64,000 nt of DNA, from contig JBGSPW010000050.1 of assembly GCA_041738395.1 (NCBI GenBank), positions 52,670-116,669 on the forward strand, read 5' to 3'. A program made the position numbers and the translations under genes. The notes under the pieces are model-generated. The model made no database searches and was not told the DNA's origin. It saw nothing but the letters and a program-made list of their open reading frames with translations. Of the stretch, positions 1-6,458 are shown in pieces (the stretch's first letter is position 1; each line of letters begins with the position of its first letter). This stretch comes from Fen-1058 sp041738395. Its GTDB lineage: Bacteria; Chloroflexota; Anaerolineae; Fen-1058.

Positions 1-135
1 GCCGCTGCCTCGCTTGGGCGGCGTAGTATCCAGGCCAAGAACGTGCAGATCAGGTTCGGCCAACAATCGTTCGGCGACATGTCCGCCCCAATAGCCGGCC
101 ACTCCATCGACTAGCACAACGCGCTGTTCCGCCAT
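1..135 (-). CDS. SDR/NAD-dependent epimerase family protein, N-terminal fragment
   Basis: The first 45 codons of a gene that runs off the left edge of the window, starting with ATG at 133-135. The N-terminus reads RVVLVDGVAGYWGGHVAE, a beta strand followed by a glycine-rich turn like the dinucleotide-binding loop of extended short-chain dehydrogenases and sugar epimerases. The next acidic residue, in LGLD, sits where such enzymes bind the NAD ribose. It lies 13 bases downstream of the SCP2-like gene on the same strand, so the two probably share a transcript. Substrate cannot be inferred from this fragment. Confidence 0.6.
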   Translation of the reverse strand, partial: MAEQRVVLVDGVAGYWGGHVAERLLAEPDLHVLGLDTTPPKRGSG

Positions 136-147
136 AGCTACGCTCCT

Positions 148-579
148 TTACTTCGAGATCAAATCTGCCAGGCCCTGCTCTTGCAACAACGTCAAGTACC
201 ACTGATACATCGGCTCCACCACCGGCACGAGCCGCAGCACCGGCATGACCGCCCCAATTGCGATCATCTGTCCGCGCGCCAACGCCGAAAATAAATTGAT
301 CCGGCCTTGCCAGAATTCATGCGCCAAATCGGCCTGCATGGACATCACCACATCCGGTTGCAAAGCGCTGGGGCCATAGAACACGTCAAAATAAACATCC
401 GGCTGAGTAGGCCGATCTTTCGCGTTAAGGGTGATTTGTGCGTCAGGATGGGTGTAGCGGAACTGAATAATCATCTCGGTGCGGGCGACATAGGAGCCGA
501 TGTCAGGATCGAGGGCAGCACGATAAATCACTTCCCCCACCGTGTCGTAAAACTGCTGGCTATCCTTGAACACGCTCAT
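148..579 (-). CDS. SCP2 sterol-binding domain protein
   Basis: A 143-residue soluble protein. The central beta-rich part (about residues 35-85, with ITLNAKDRPTQPDVYFDV then VVMSMQADLAHEFWQGRINL) matches the layout of SCP2-type lipid carriers, in which a hydrophobic groove holds fatty acyl or sterol-like ligands. The segment LFSALARGQMIAIGAV resembles the conserved end of the fold. The length is typical of a stand-alone SCP2 domain. A second relative lies at 5512-5919, and phasin and acyl-CoA-binding genes are close, which suggests a role in intracellular lipid handling. The ligand is unknown. Confidence 0.7.
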   Translation of the reverse strand: MSVFKDSQQFYDTVGEVIYRAALDPDIGSYVARTEMIIQFRYTHPDAQITLNAKDRPTQPDVYFDVFYGPSALQPDVVMSMQADLAHEFWQGRINLFSALARGQMIAIGAVMPVLRLVPVVEPMYQWYLTLLQEQGLADLISK

Positions 580-719
580 GGACGTCTCTCCCCGTGCTGA
601 CTTCGCGCTAGCGTGGATACAAGATCAACTTTATCTTACCCCAAATCAAATCCAGTGTACAGTACCCACGGAATTTGCATCAACCGATCGGGCTGTCAAC
701 ACCTCCTTGCGTTTCCCTC

Positions 720-762
720 TTGACATCCATGACGCACTGTGTTATTATAATGACGCAGTGCA
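720..762 (+). promoter_or_regulatory. Phasin promoter with two candidate PhaR operator half-sites
   Basis: TTGACA at 720-725 and TATTAT at 743-748 are 17 bases apart; an overlapping TATAAT lies at 746-751. TGACGCACTGTG (730-741) sits in the spacer and TGACGCAGTGCA (751-762) covers the likely transcription start. The first is repeated at the phaR promoter (1242-1253). PhaR-family repressors are known to bind their own and phasin promoters, so these are good candidate operators; the assignment is inference. Confidence 0.6.
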
Positions 763-815
763 TAATGGCTAGATGTCTAAAATCGAAAATTCAATTTCTC
801 TCAGGAGGATCTCAC

Positions 816-1205
816 ATGGAAAACGTAGCAGAGCAAGTCAATCCGCAAATCGAGCAAGCGAAGGAAGTCGTGGCCGAAGAGCAGAACAAACTGCAAGAAA
901 CACTGCATCGTATGATGCGGTTGACGGTGGGCACAGTCGGCCTGGTGCAGGACGAAGTGCAGCGCTTTGTCAACAAAGCATGCGAGCGCGGCGAGATTGC
1001 GGAGAAAGAGGCCCGCAAGACAATGCAGGATGTCTCCGAAAAGCGCAAGGGCGCCGAAAAACAAGTGGACAAGGGCCTTAAGGAAATGGACAAGCGCTTT
1101 GAGGAAATGCTCACCAAGCTGAACATCCCGACCAAGAATGACATCAACGCCTTGAACGAAAAGATTGCCGACCTGACCAAGAAGGTCGAAGATCTGAAAA
1201 ACTAA
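816..1205 (+). CDS. Phasin-like polyhydroxyalkanoate granule-associated protein
   Basis: A 129-residue, almost fully helical and strongly charged protein. The start at 816 follows a strong AGGAGG at 803-808. An N-terminal amphipathic helix (LQETLHRMMRLTVGTVGLVQ) is followed by long Lys/Glu-rich heptads ending in KIADLTKKVEDLKN, a coiled coil. This is the usual build of phasins of the PhaF/PhaI type, which coat PHA granules. The next gene, 92 bases downstream, is a PhaR-type regulator, a common pairing. No PHA synthase is present in the window, so the polymer pathway must be encoded elsewhere if it exists. Confidence 0.7.
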   Translation: MENVAEQVNPQIEQAKEVVAEEQNKLQETLHRMMRLTVGTVGLVQDEVQRFVNKACERGEIAEKEARKTMQDVSEKRKGAEKQVDKGLKEMDKRFEEMLTKLNIPTKNDINALNEKIADLTKKVEDLKN

Positions 1206-1230
1206 GCGTCCGCACGACAGTTCAAGAACC

Positions 1231-1267
1231 ACACGGGAGAGTGACGCACTGTGTCACTCTCCCGTGT
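1231..1267 (+). terminator. 15-bp stem-loop after the phasin gene overlapping the phaR control region
   Basis: ACACGGGAGAGTGAC (1231-1245) and GTCACTCTCCCGTGT (1253-1267) form a perfect 15-bp stem with a 7-base loop. It lies 26 bases after the phasin stop. There is no clear T-run, so termination would be weak or of another type. The loop and inner stem contain the TGACGCACTGTG motif, so the hairpin and the presumed phaR operator share the same DNA. Confidence 0.55.
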
Positions 1268-1279
1268 TCGTTGTATAAT
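1242..1279 (+). promoter_or_regulatory. phaR promoter with overlapping TGACGCACTGTGTCA operator
   Basis: TATAAT lies at 1274-1279 and a weak -35 (GTGTCA, 1251-1256) is 17 bases upstream. The near-palindrome TGACGCACTGTGTCA (1242-1256) covers the -35 and matches the site in the phasin promoter. This fits autorepression by PhaR, as known for the family; here it is inference. Confidence 0.55.
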
Positions 1280-1297
1280 AGCGCATGAGGTGACGCT

Positions 1298-1885
1298 ATG
1301 CCGCTCATCAAACGCTACGCGAATCGCAAACTGTACGATACTGACTCAAAACGCTACATCACCCTCGACGGCATCGCCGAAATGATCCGCCAGCAGCAGG
1401 ACGTGAAAGTCATCGATCACGAAACGGGTGAAGACATCACGGCGTTGACCCAGGCCCAGATCATTTTCGAGCAAGAACGCAAGCTGCGCAGCGGCATTCC
1501 GCACACCGTCTTCACCAACCTCATCCAGACCGGCAGCGACACGTTCGCGCAAGTCTGGCACGCGCTCATTCCGCCGGACGAATGGAAGAAAGCGGTGGAT
1601 GTAGAAATTGAGAAGCGCGTGCAGGCGTTGATGCAGCGCGACAAAGTTACCGACGACGACGGTTTTCATATGCTCGATTTGCTGCTGACCCCGCCCGAGC
1701 CTGAACCGCAACCGGAGCCAGCCAAACCCGATCGGCCCACGCCACTCAGCGGGCTGGAAAAGCTCATTAAGCAGCGCGGTCCTACTCAAGAGCAGCTGGA
1801 ACAGTTGACCAAGCAAGTAGAAGCTCTCTCGGCTGAAGTGGAACGCCTGACCAAGTTGAAACTGCCGCGGATCAACAAGAAGTAG
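1298..1885 (+). CDS. phaR: PhaR-type polyhydroxyalkanoate synthesis regulator
   Basis: A 195-residue protein. Residues 3-47 (LIKRYANRKLYDTDSKRYIT followed by a VIDHETGEDIT strand) are the PHB accumulation regulatory DNA-binding domain. ALTQAQIIFEQE after it is the second conserved PhaR block. A Pro/Glu-rich linker (PPEPEPQPEPAKP) then leads to a C-terminal coiled coil, EQLEQLTKQVEALSAEVERL. PhaR proteins repress phasin and their own gene and bind PHA granules or short 3-hydroxybutyrate chains. Position beside the phasin gene and the shared operator support that role. Family assignment is firm; regulatory detail is inferred. Confidence 0.88.
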   Translation: MPLIKRYANRKLYDTDSKRYITLDGIAEMIRQQQDVKVIDHETGEDITALTQAQIIFEQERKLRSGIPHTVFTNLIQTGSDTFAQVWHALIPPDEWKKAVDVEIEKRVQALMQRDKVTDDDGFHMLDLLLTPPEPEPQPEPAKPDRPTPLSGLEKLIKQRGPTQEQLEQLTKQVEALSAEVERLTKLKLPRINKK

Positions 1886-2059
1886 CGCGTTACAACTTTA
1901 CGCTTGCGCGAAGTCGGCGCTAGCGCGAAGTCGGCGCACGCCAGCGCAAAACACACCAATCTCCAACACGACCTCACCAGGAGTTGTGTTACGCTTATGG
2001 TGGATGTTCAGCCGGATTAGCCAGCTGCGAATATATCTCGCTCAGTCGAGTGTACCACT

Positions 2060-2674
2060 GTGATCCTGATCAACGGAACAAGCCGCCAGACTTTTCTTTT
2101 TCCGGCCAACGTCGCCACAACCAGCACCTTCTACGGCGACTTTGGCCGCATTTTGCGCTATTTGCCACACATTCAGCTGGTCAAGGCCTACCGCCCTGAC
2201 CAGTTTCGCGTCATGTACCACACGCTGGAATTGAATGTGTATCGAGTACGCATCACCTGCGATCTGCAAGTGCGTTACAACGAAACCACCCAGACCCTGC
2301 ACGTGATGCCCCTCTTCGACAAGCCGTCCGTCCGCTCCGAAGTCACCGTTAATTCGCTGTCCGCACAAGGCTATTTCACCAGTCAGTCGGTCTTCCGCAC
2401 GCACGGGGAACAAACCAGTGTGGATTACGGCATCAATCTGGAAGCACGCTTGCCGAAACCATTCGGATTGATGCTGATGCCCGATCGGGTCACACAGCAG
2501 ATCGCGCAAAACATCACCGAATGGCGCGTTCATGAGATCTCGGCAGGGTTTATCAAGCGATCCATCCAGGAGTATCGGGAACAGGCGCGGCTAAGTCTTG
2601 CAGAAGCGGCGCGCGCAGCGCCTTCAGAATTGTGTCCAGTTGTTGCCGTGCCGCGACCTCACCGACCCCGATAA
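2060..2674 (+). CDS. DUF1997-like (SRPBCC fold) protein
   Basis: A 204-residue protein with a GTG start. Residues 10-150 alternate strands in the pattern of DUF1997/SRPBCC lipid-pocket proteins: FLFPANVATTSTFYGDFGRI (the phase that scores the membrane-proximal segment), then a long run of beta strands, then MLMPDRVTQQIAQNI and an alpha helix. Function is not known for DUF1997. The last 40 residues overlap the 3' end of the convergent patatin gene and are Pro/Arg-rich, so the natural C-terminus may be shorter or frameshifted. No gene-specific ribosome site is obvious; VAL/ATG alternatives upstream cannot be excluded. Confidence 0.5.
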   Translation: MILINGTSRQTFLFPANVATTSTFYGDFGRILRYLPHIQLVKAYRPDQFRVMYHTLELNVYRVRITCDLQVRYNETTQTLHVMPLFDKPSVRSEVTVNSLSAQGYFTSQSVFRTHGEQTSVDYGINLEARLPKPFGLMLMPDRVTQQIAQNITEWRVHEISAGFIKRSIQEYREQARLSLAEAARAAPSELCPVVAVPRPHRPR

Positions 2675-3383
2675 GATATTCGGCTTGACCGAAACGCAAT
2701 GAATTGAAGCCGGCCAGACTCGGCGTGATCAAACAATCGGCCGCGTCTAGGCCCCCACCCGATCGCTGGATCAGCGTCTCTAAAGCCATTGCGCCAAAAC
2801 GAAAAGGCCCCACCCTACGCCGCAAATGCGGCTGCATCAAATCTACACCGATCACGTAGTCCGCGCCCATCGCGCGGACCTGCCTGGCCGGTAAATTGCA
2901 CGATACCCCGCCGTCACCCAGCAATTGACCGTTACGCTCCACCGGCTCGACAAAGCCGGGCACGGCACAGCTGGCATGCACCGCCGAAGCGACGGGCCCC
3001 TCGCGCAAGATCACCGGTTCACCTTTCAGCAAATCCGTCACCACCGTGATGTAGGGAATCTTCATTTCTTGGAACTGGAGATCGCCGATCAATTCGACCA
3101 CGAAGCGCTCCAGTTTCTTGAAGCTCACGAAGCCGCGCCGTGGCCACACCAGCTGGGCGATGTGACGCCAGTTGATCTGTGGCGCGAGTTCGTTGAGCGT
3201 CTCCAATGGAATACCCGCGCACAACGCCGCCCCGACGATCGAGCCGGCGCTGACGCCCGCCACGTAATCGATGGGGATGCCTTCGCTCAGCAGCACATTC
3301 AGCACACCGATGTGGGCCGGGCCACGCGCCACACCGCCGCTCAACGCCAGCCCCACTCGTTTGGTGGAAAACAGTTTCGTCAT
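2553..3383 (-). CDS. Patatin-like phospholipase (RssA/YjjU type)
   Basis: A 276-residue lipid acyl hydrolase of the patatin fold. The three key elements are visible: the glycine-rich oxyanion loop SGGVARGPAH (residues 15-24), the nucleophile elbow GVSAGS with Ser45, and the catalytic aspartate in LLGDGGV (Asp157). It has no signal peptide and is probably cytosolic or peripheral, as bacterial RssA-like proteins are. Its 3' end overlaps the convergent DUF1997-like gene by 122 bases. Substrate unknown; phospholipid or acylglycerol cleavage is expected from the family and fits the lipid-related neighbours. Confidence 0.88.
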   Translation of the reverse strand: MTKLFSTKRVGLALSGGVARGPAHIGVLNVLLSEGIPIDYVAGVSAGSIVGAALCAGIPLETLNELAPQINWRHIAQLVWPRRGFVSFKKLERFVVELIGDLQFQEMKIPYITVVTDLLKGEPVILREGPVASAVHASCAVPGFVEPVERNGQLLGDGGVSCNLPARQVRAMGADYVIGVDLMQPHLRRRVGPFRFGAMALETLIQRSGGGLDAADCLITPSLAGFNSLRFGQAEYLIGVGEVAARQQLDTILKALRAPLLQDLAAPVPDTPGWIA

Positions 3384-3531
3384 GACTCTACCAGGCCAAT
3401 CGGTTGACGCACCCGCACACCGGAATTCTCTGGCACGCGGCTCAGCGCGTATTCAGCAAGTGACTCACCTTGTTCCTACTCAGCCTCACGTTAAAGATTG
3501 TTTCTTACAGCTTATGACTCCATTGCAAAAA

Positions 3532-3610
3532 GGCTCTAGCCGCCGTCCCCGGCGGCGTGTTGCGCGTTCAAATCCGCCCCGAGGACGGGGCTTGGAGCGT
3601 TGGTTTAGAG
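3532..3610. repeat. GC-rich palindromic intergenic repeat, family E variant
   Basis: Two hairpin-forming blocks, GCCGCCGTCCCCGGCGGC and CCCCGAGGACGGGG, framed by GGCTC and GGAGCG. The same frame and the GAGGACGGGG block recur at 50909-50968, and related versions lie at 15466-15545, 24423-24460, 51001-51119 and inside a gene at 54299-54357. Confidence 0.6.
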
Positions 3611-3626
3611 AGAGGTTCTTAAATGG

Positions 3627-4031
3627 TTATTCGATTCCCTTCAGCAGGTGATAAATGAGGTCGGTGTCGGAGACAACGGCCACCGGCTTGCGGCCGCCAT
3701 TTTCTTCACGCACGACGACCACGCGATGAATATGATGTTCCAGCAGCAAGTTGGCGACGGTGTTGAGCAAATCTTCAGGGACGACGGTGATAACGTTATC
3801 GGTCATGACCTGACTGACCGGCACATTTTGCCAATCGTCATGTTCCAGATAGCCGCGCAATACATCGTTGCGCGTGAGGATGCCCGCCAAATAACCGTCG
3901 TGATTGATCACGACGATACAGCTGACGTCCTTGGCGACCAGCTTCTGGACCGCATCGATCAGCGGCGTATCTGGATAGCACGTGTAACAACCGAAACGTT
4001 TTGCTTCGAGGATGGTACAACCTTGTTTCAT
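3627..4031 (-). CDS. Tandem CBS domain protein
   Basis: A 134-residue protein made almost entirely of one CBS pair: the first module is about residues 10-62 (CYPDTPLIDAVQKLVAKD, then GILTRNDVLRGYL), the second 70-132 (VSQVMTDNVITVVPEDLLNT, then VVSDTDLIYHLL). CBS pairs bind adenine nucleotides such as AMP, ATP or SAM and act as energy or ligand sensors. No catalytic domain is attached, so it would act through a partner not identifiable here. The start ATG at 4031 has the ribosome-site-like AGGAGT just upstream. Confidence 0.85.
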   Translation of the reverse strand: MKQGCTILEAKRFGCYTCYPDTPLIDAVQKLVAKDVSCIVVINHDGYLAGILTRNDVLRGYLEHDDWQNVPVSQVMTDNVITVVPEDLLNTVANLLLEHHIHRVVVVREENGGRKPVAVVSDTDLIYHLLKGIE

Positions 4032-4225
4032 CGCAGAGACTCCTGAAAGGGCGTCAGCCAGCTAACGCGAAGTCGACGTTGTCATCATAACTGCTCAAAG
4101 TGTACTCCATCGTGAAATGAAAGACAAGCATCCCTGTAAACAAAACCGCGCCGTCGATCAACTCCCGATCGGCAGCGCGACGACATCCAATAGCTCTTGT
4201 GAGTTAATCAGGATCAACTAGGCCA

Positions 4226-4289
4226 AGAAACCGGGTCTCTCTATTTGACAAGAAGAATGGAACGATTAGCCCGGAGAAACCCGGTTTTT
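4226..4289. repeat. GAAACCGGG inverted repeat, family A
   Basis: AGAAACCGGGTCTCTC (4226-4241) and GGAGAAACCCGGTTTTT (4273-4289) form imperfect inverted arms about 31 bases apart. Better-preserved copies are at 20796-20858, 35748-35806 and 41300-41362. It lies just past the 3' end of the alcohol dehydrogenase gene, where it could also act as a terminator because the minus-strand arm begins with a run of A/T. Confidence 0.7.
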
Positions 4290-4296
4290 AGTCGGC

Positions 4297-5460
4297 TCAA
4301 AAATCGATCGACTTGCCTTCGTAGGCGTATTCGAACAGGCGGCGCAGTTCGGCCGTGTCGGGAATGCGCGGGCTGGTGATGATTTGTGTATCCATCTCGG
4401 CCTTGGCGATTAATTCTGGCAAGGCAGCGGCGTAAGCCTCGGCGGTGATACCCAGTTCGCGCACGGATTGCGGTTGCTGGAGCTTGGCTTCCAGTTCACG
4501 AACGGTCGTAATCAGATTGCTGGCCCCTTCGCGCGCATCGCGCACCGGGAGGCCCAGCGCCTGCGCGATTTCAACGTAGCGATCGGTCTGGCTGTTGGTT
4601 GCAAATTCCATCGTGTAGGGCAGAAACAGCGCAACGGATCGACCGTGGGGGATGTGAAACAGCGCGCCGAGAGCGTGCCCCATCGCGTGGGCCAGGGTCG
4701 CCTGCGAATTGCCGAAACCAATCCCCCCGATCGTGGCGGCGTTATGCATGTGTTCACGCGCCTCCCGATCGGAGCCATCCGCATAGGCGCGCGGCAGATA
4801 TTCGCAGATGAGCTTAACCGCGTGAACGCAGAGCGCGTCGGAGAAATCATTGTGCCAGGAGCTGCTGTGGCTTTCGATCGCCTGCGTCAGCGCATCGAGG
4901 CCGGTATCCACCGTGATTGACGGCGGCAGCGACACGATCAATTCCGGATCGAGAATGACCAGGTCGGGCAGCATTTGGCGCGAGCCAATGCCGAGTTTGC
5001 GCTGCTCGGCGGTATCGGTCAGCACGGCATACCACGTCGCCTCCGAGCCTGTGCCCGATGTCGTGGGAATGGCGATGAGATGCGCCTTCTCACGCATCAC
5101 GTACTGATCGAAGGGATTGACGCCGGCCAGTTCAACCTCGGGATTTTCATACAACAACCAGGCGGCTTTCGCGGTATCGATGCACGATCCGCCGCCGAGG
5201 GCGATGATCCAATCGGGTTGGTGTTGCACCAGCACCGCGGCACAACGCTGGACCAATTGCAGTGACGGCTCCGGCTCGGTTTCGGCGAAGATCACGTAGG
5301 CGATACCCGCCGCTTCGAGCTGCTCCGTCACGCGCCGTGTCAGCCCCAACCGCACGATGTTCTGATCGGCCACGATGAAGGCCAGGCGGCCGCTCAACTG
5401 CGCCAGGTGACTAAGCGCTTCTTCACCAAAGACAACGTGAGGACTATCGAAGTACCACAT
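4297..5460 (-). CDS. Iron-containing (group III) alcohol dehydrogenase
   Basis: A 387-residue oxidoreductase. The NAD(P)-binding loop is GGGSCIDTAK (residues 89-98) followed by IPTTSGTGSE (131-140). Metal-site residues typical of the family are Asp189 (in GLDALTQAIESH) and the histidines in LAHAMGHALGALFHIPHG (His258, His262, His272 region). The position usually held by the second metal histidine, four residues after Asp189, is Gln193; some subfamilies have this. The reaction would be reversible alcohol/aldehyde oxidation; substrate unknown. It is followed by the SCP2-like gene on the same strand (51 bases upstream of its start), possibly co-transcribed. Confidence 0.88.
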   Translation of the reverse strand: MWYFDSPHVVFGEEALSHLAQLSGRLAFIVADQNIVRLGLTRRVTEQLEAAGIAYVIFAETEPEPSLQLVQRCAAVLVQHQPDWIIALGGGSCIDTAKAAWLLYENPEVELAGVNPFDQYVMREKAHLIAIPTTSGTGSEATWYAVLTDTAEQRKLGIGSRQMLPDLVILDPELIVSLPPSITVDTGLDALTQAIESHSSSWHNDFSDALCVHAVKLICEYLPRAYADGSDREAREHMHNAATIGGIGFGNSQATLAHAMGHALGALFHIPHGRSVALFLPYTMEFATNSQTDRYVEIAQALGLPVRDAREGASNLITTVRELEAKLQQPQSVRELGITAEAYAAALPELIAKAEMDTQIITSPRIPDTAELRRLFEYAYEGKSIDF

Positions 5461-5511
5461 GGGGTTTACCTCAAGACCCGCAGCGTTACGGCAGACCTGC
5501 GGGTCCAGGAT

Positions 5512-5919
5512 TTAGGCGGGCCACTCGGTGTCAATCAGCGTTGCCGCATGCACCAGTTCGGTAGCCGCTTTGGGCGCTTTCATGATCTTGAGCATGTTAC
5601 CCTTTAGCTTCAGTTGGCGCGTCACCATGCCCTGAATCGGATCGAGTTTCCTGTCGACGACTTTGCGCCAGATGGGATACGCCGCTTCGATCACAAACTC
5701 CGGCTTCTTCGCGGTTGCATCCGACACATACGCATCGCGACATTCGCCGTGCCACAGATCGACGTAGAGATACACATCGCCTGGGGCCGCCGGCATCCCC
5801 GTGATGATCCAGTAGAAATCGCCCTCCCAGGTCTTGGCCGCTTCGCGATAACCTTCACTCTTGTTGAGCTCGTCCTTCAACGCTACCATCCACTCAGCGC
5901 CTGCAAACTTGATGCCCAT
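5512..5919 (-). CDS. SCP2-like sterol/lipid carrier domain protein
   Basis: A 135-residue protein. The central part (GDFYWIITGMPAAPGDVYLYVDLWHGECRD, written in pieces: GDFYWIITG, DVYLYVDLWHGECRDAY) and the end (PIQGMVTRQLKLKGNMLKIM) match SCP2 family proteins, whose conserved LKGN-like turn precedes the last helix. AACCTCCT on the complementary strand gives a good AGGAGG ribosome site before the ATG at 5919. It probably binds acyl chains or isoprenoids; the ligand is not known. It is encoded upstream of the alcohol dehydrogenase and divergent from the acyl-CoA-binding protein. Confidence 0.7.
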   Translation of the reverse strand: MGIKFAGAEWMVALKDELNKSEGYREAAKTWEGDFYWIITGMPAAPGDVYLYVDLWHGECRDAYVSDATAKKPEFVIEAAYPIWRKVVDRKLDPIQGMVTRQLKLKGNMLKIMKAPKAATELVHAATLIDTEWPA

Positions 5920-6183
5920 CCCAACCTCCTGTGGTGTGATTTGGAATTGCTGCGATTATATTCGCATGTTTCACGCTTCAAGTCAAGACGCCGGGCATTT
6001 ATTCACATCTTTTATTTTTGCGCTCAGTCCGCATGGACGCGGACGCCCGCGGAGATACGGGCCTGGAGCTATTGATCAAGTCAAGATGCCAGTTGACCTT
6101 TGCCGCCTGCGATCATACAATGACGTTGCCAACCAATGACCGTACTGCAGCCGATCGCTCATCTCATCCTCAGGGAGGGCACC

Positions 6184-6450
6184 ATGGCCACCGATTTGAA
6201 TGCGCGTTTTCAACAAGCCGCCGCAGAGTCCAAGCAGCTGCCCAAGCGCCCCGATAACAACACCCTGCTCAAGTTGTACGCACTGTACAAGCAAGCCACC
6301 ATCGGCGATGTCAGCGGCAGTCGCCCTAGCGGCTTCGACCTGGAAGGCAAGCTGAAATATGACGCCTGGGCCAAGCAGAAGGGCCAGGCGAAAGATGCCG
6401 CCATGCAGGAATACGTGGATTTGGTGGAAAACTTGAAAGCGAAGAAGTGA
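6184..6450 (+). CDS. Acyl-CoA-binding protein (ACBP)
   Basis: An 88-residue protein with the whole four-helix ACBP signature: FQQAAAESKQLPKRPDN, LLKLYALYKQATIGDVSGSRP, then the KYDAWAKQKG motif with the ligand-contacting Lys and Tyr, and a final helix AMQEYVDLVENLKAKK. ACBPs bind C14-C22 acyl-CoA esters and buffer them in the cytosol. They are universal in eukaryotes and patchy in bacteria. The start at 6184 follows CAGGGAGGG. The stop TGA overlaps a GTG codon of the downstream peptidase frame, so the two are probably translated together. Confidence 0.93.
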   Translation: MATDLNARFQQAAAESKQLPKRPDNNTLLKLYALYKQATIGDVSGSRPSGFDLEGKLKYDAWAKQKGQAKDAAMQEYVDLVENLKAKK

Positions 6451-6458
6451 GAGGAATC

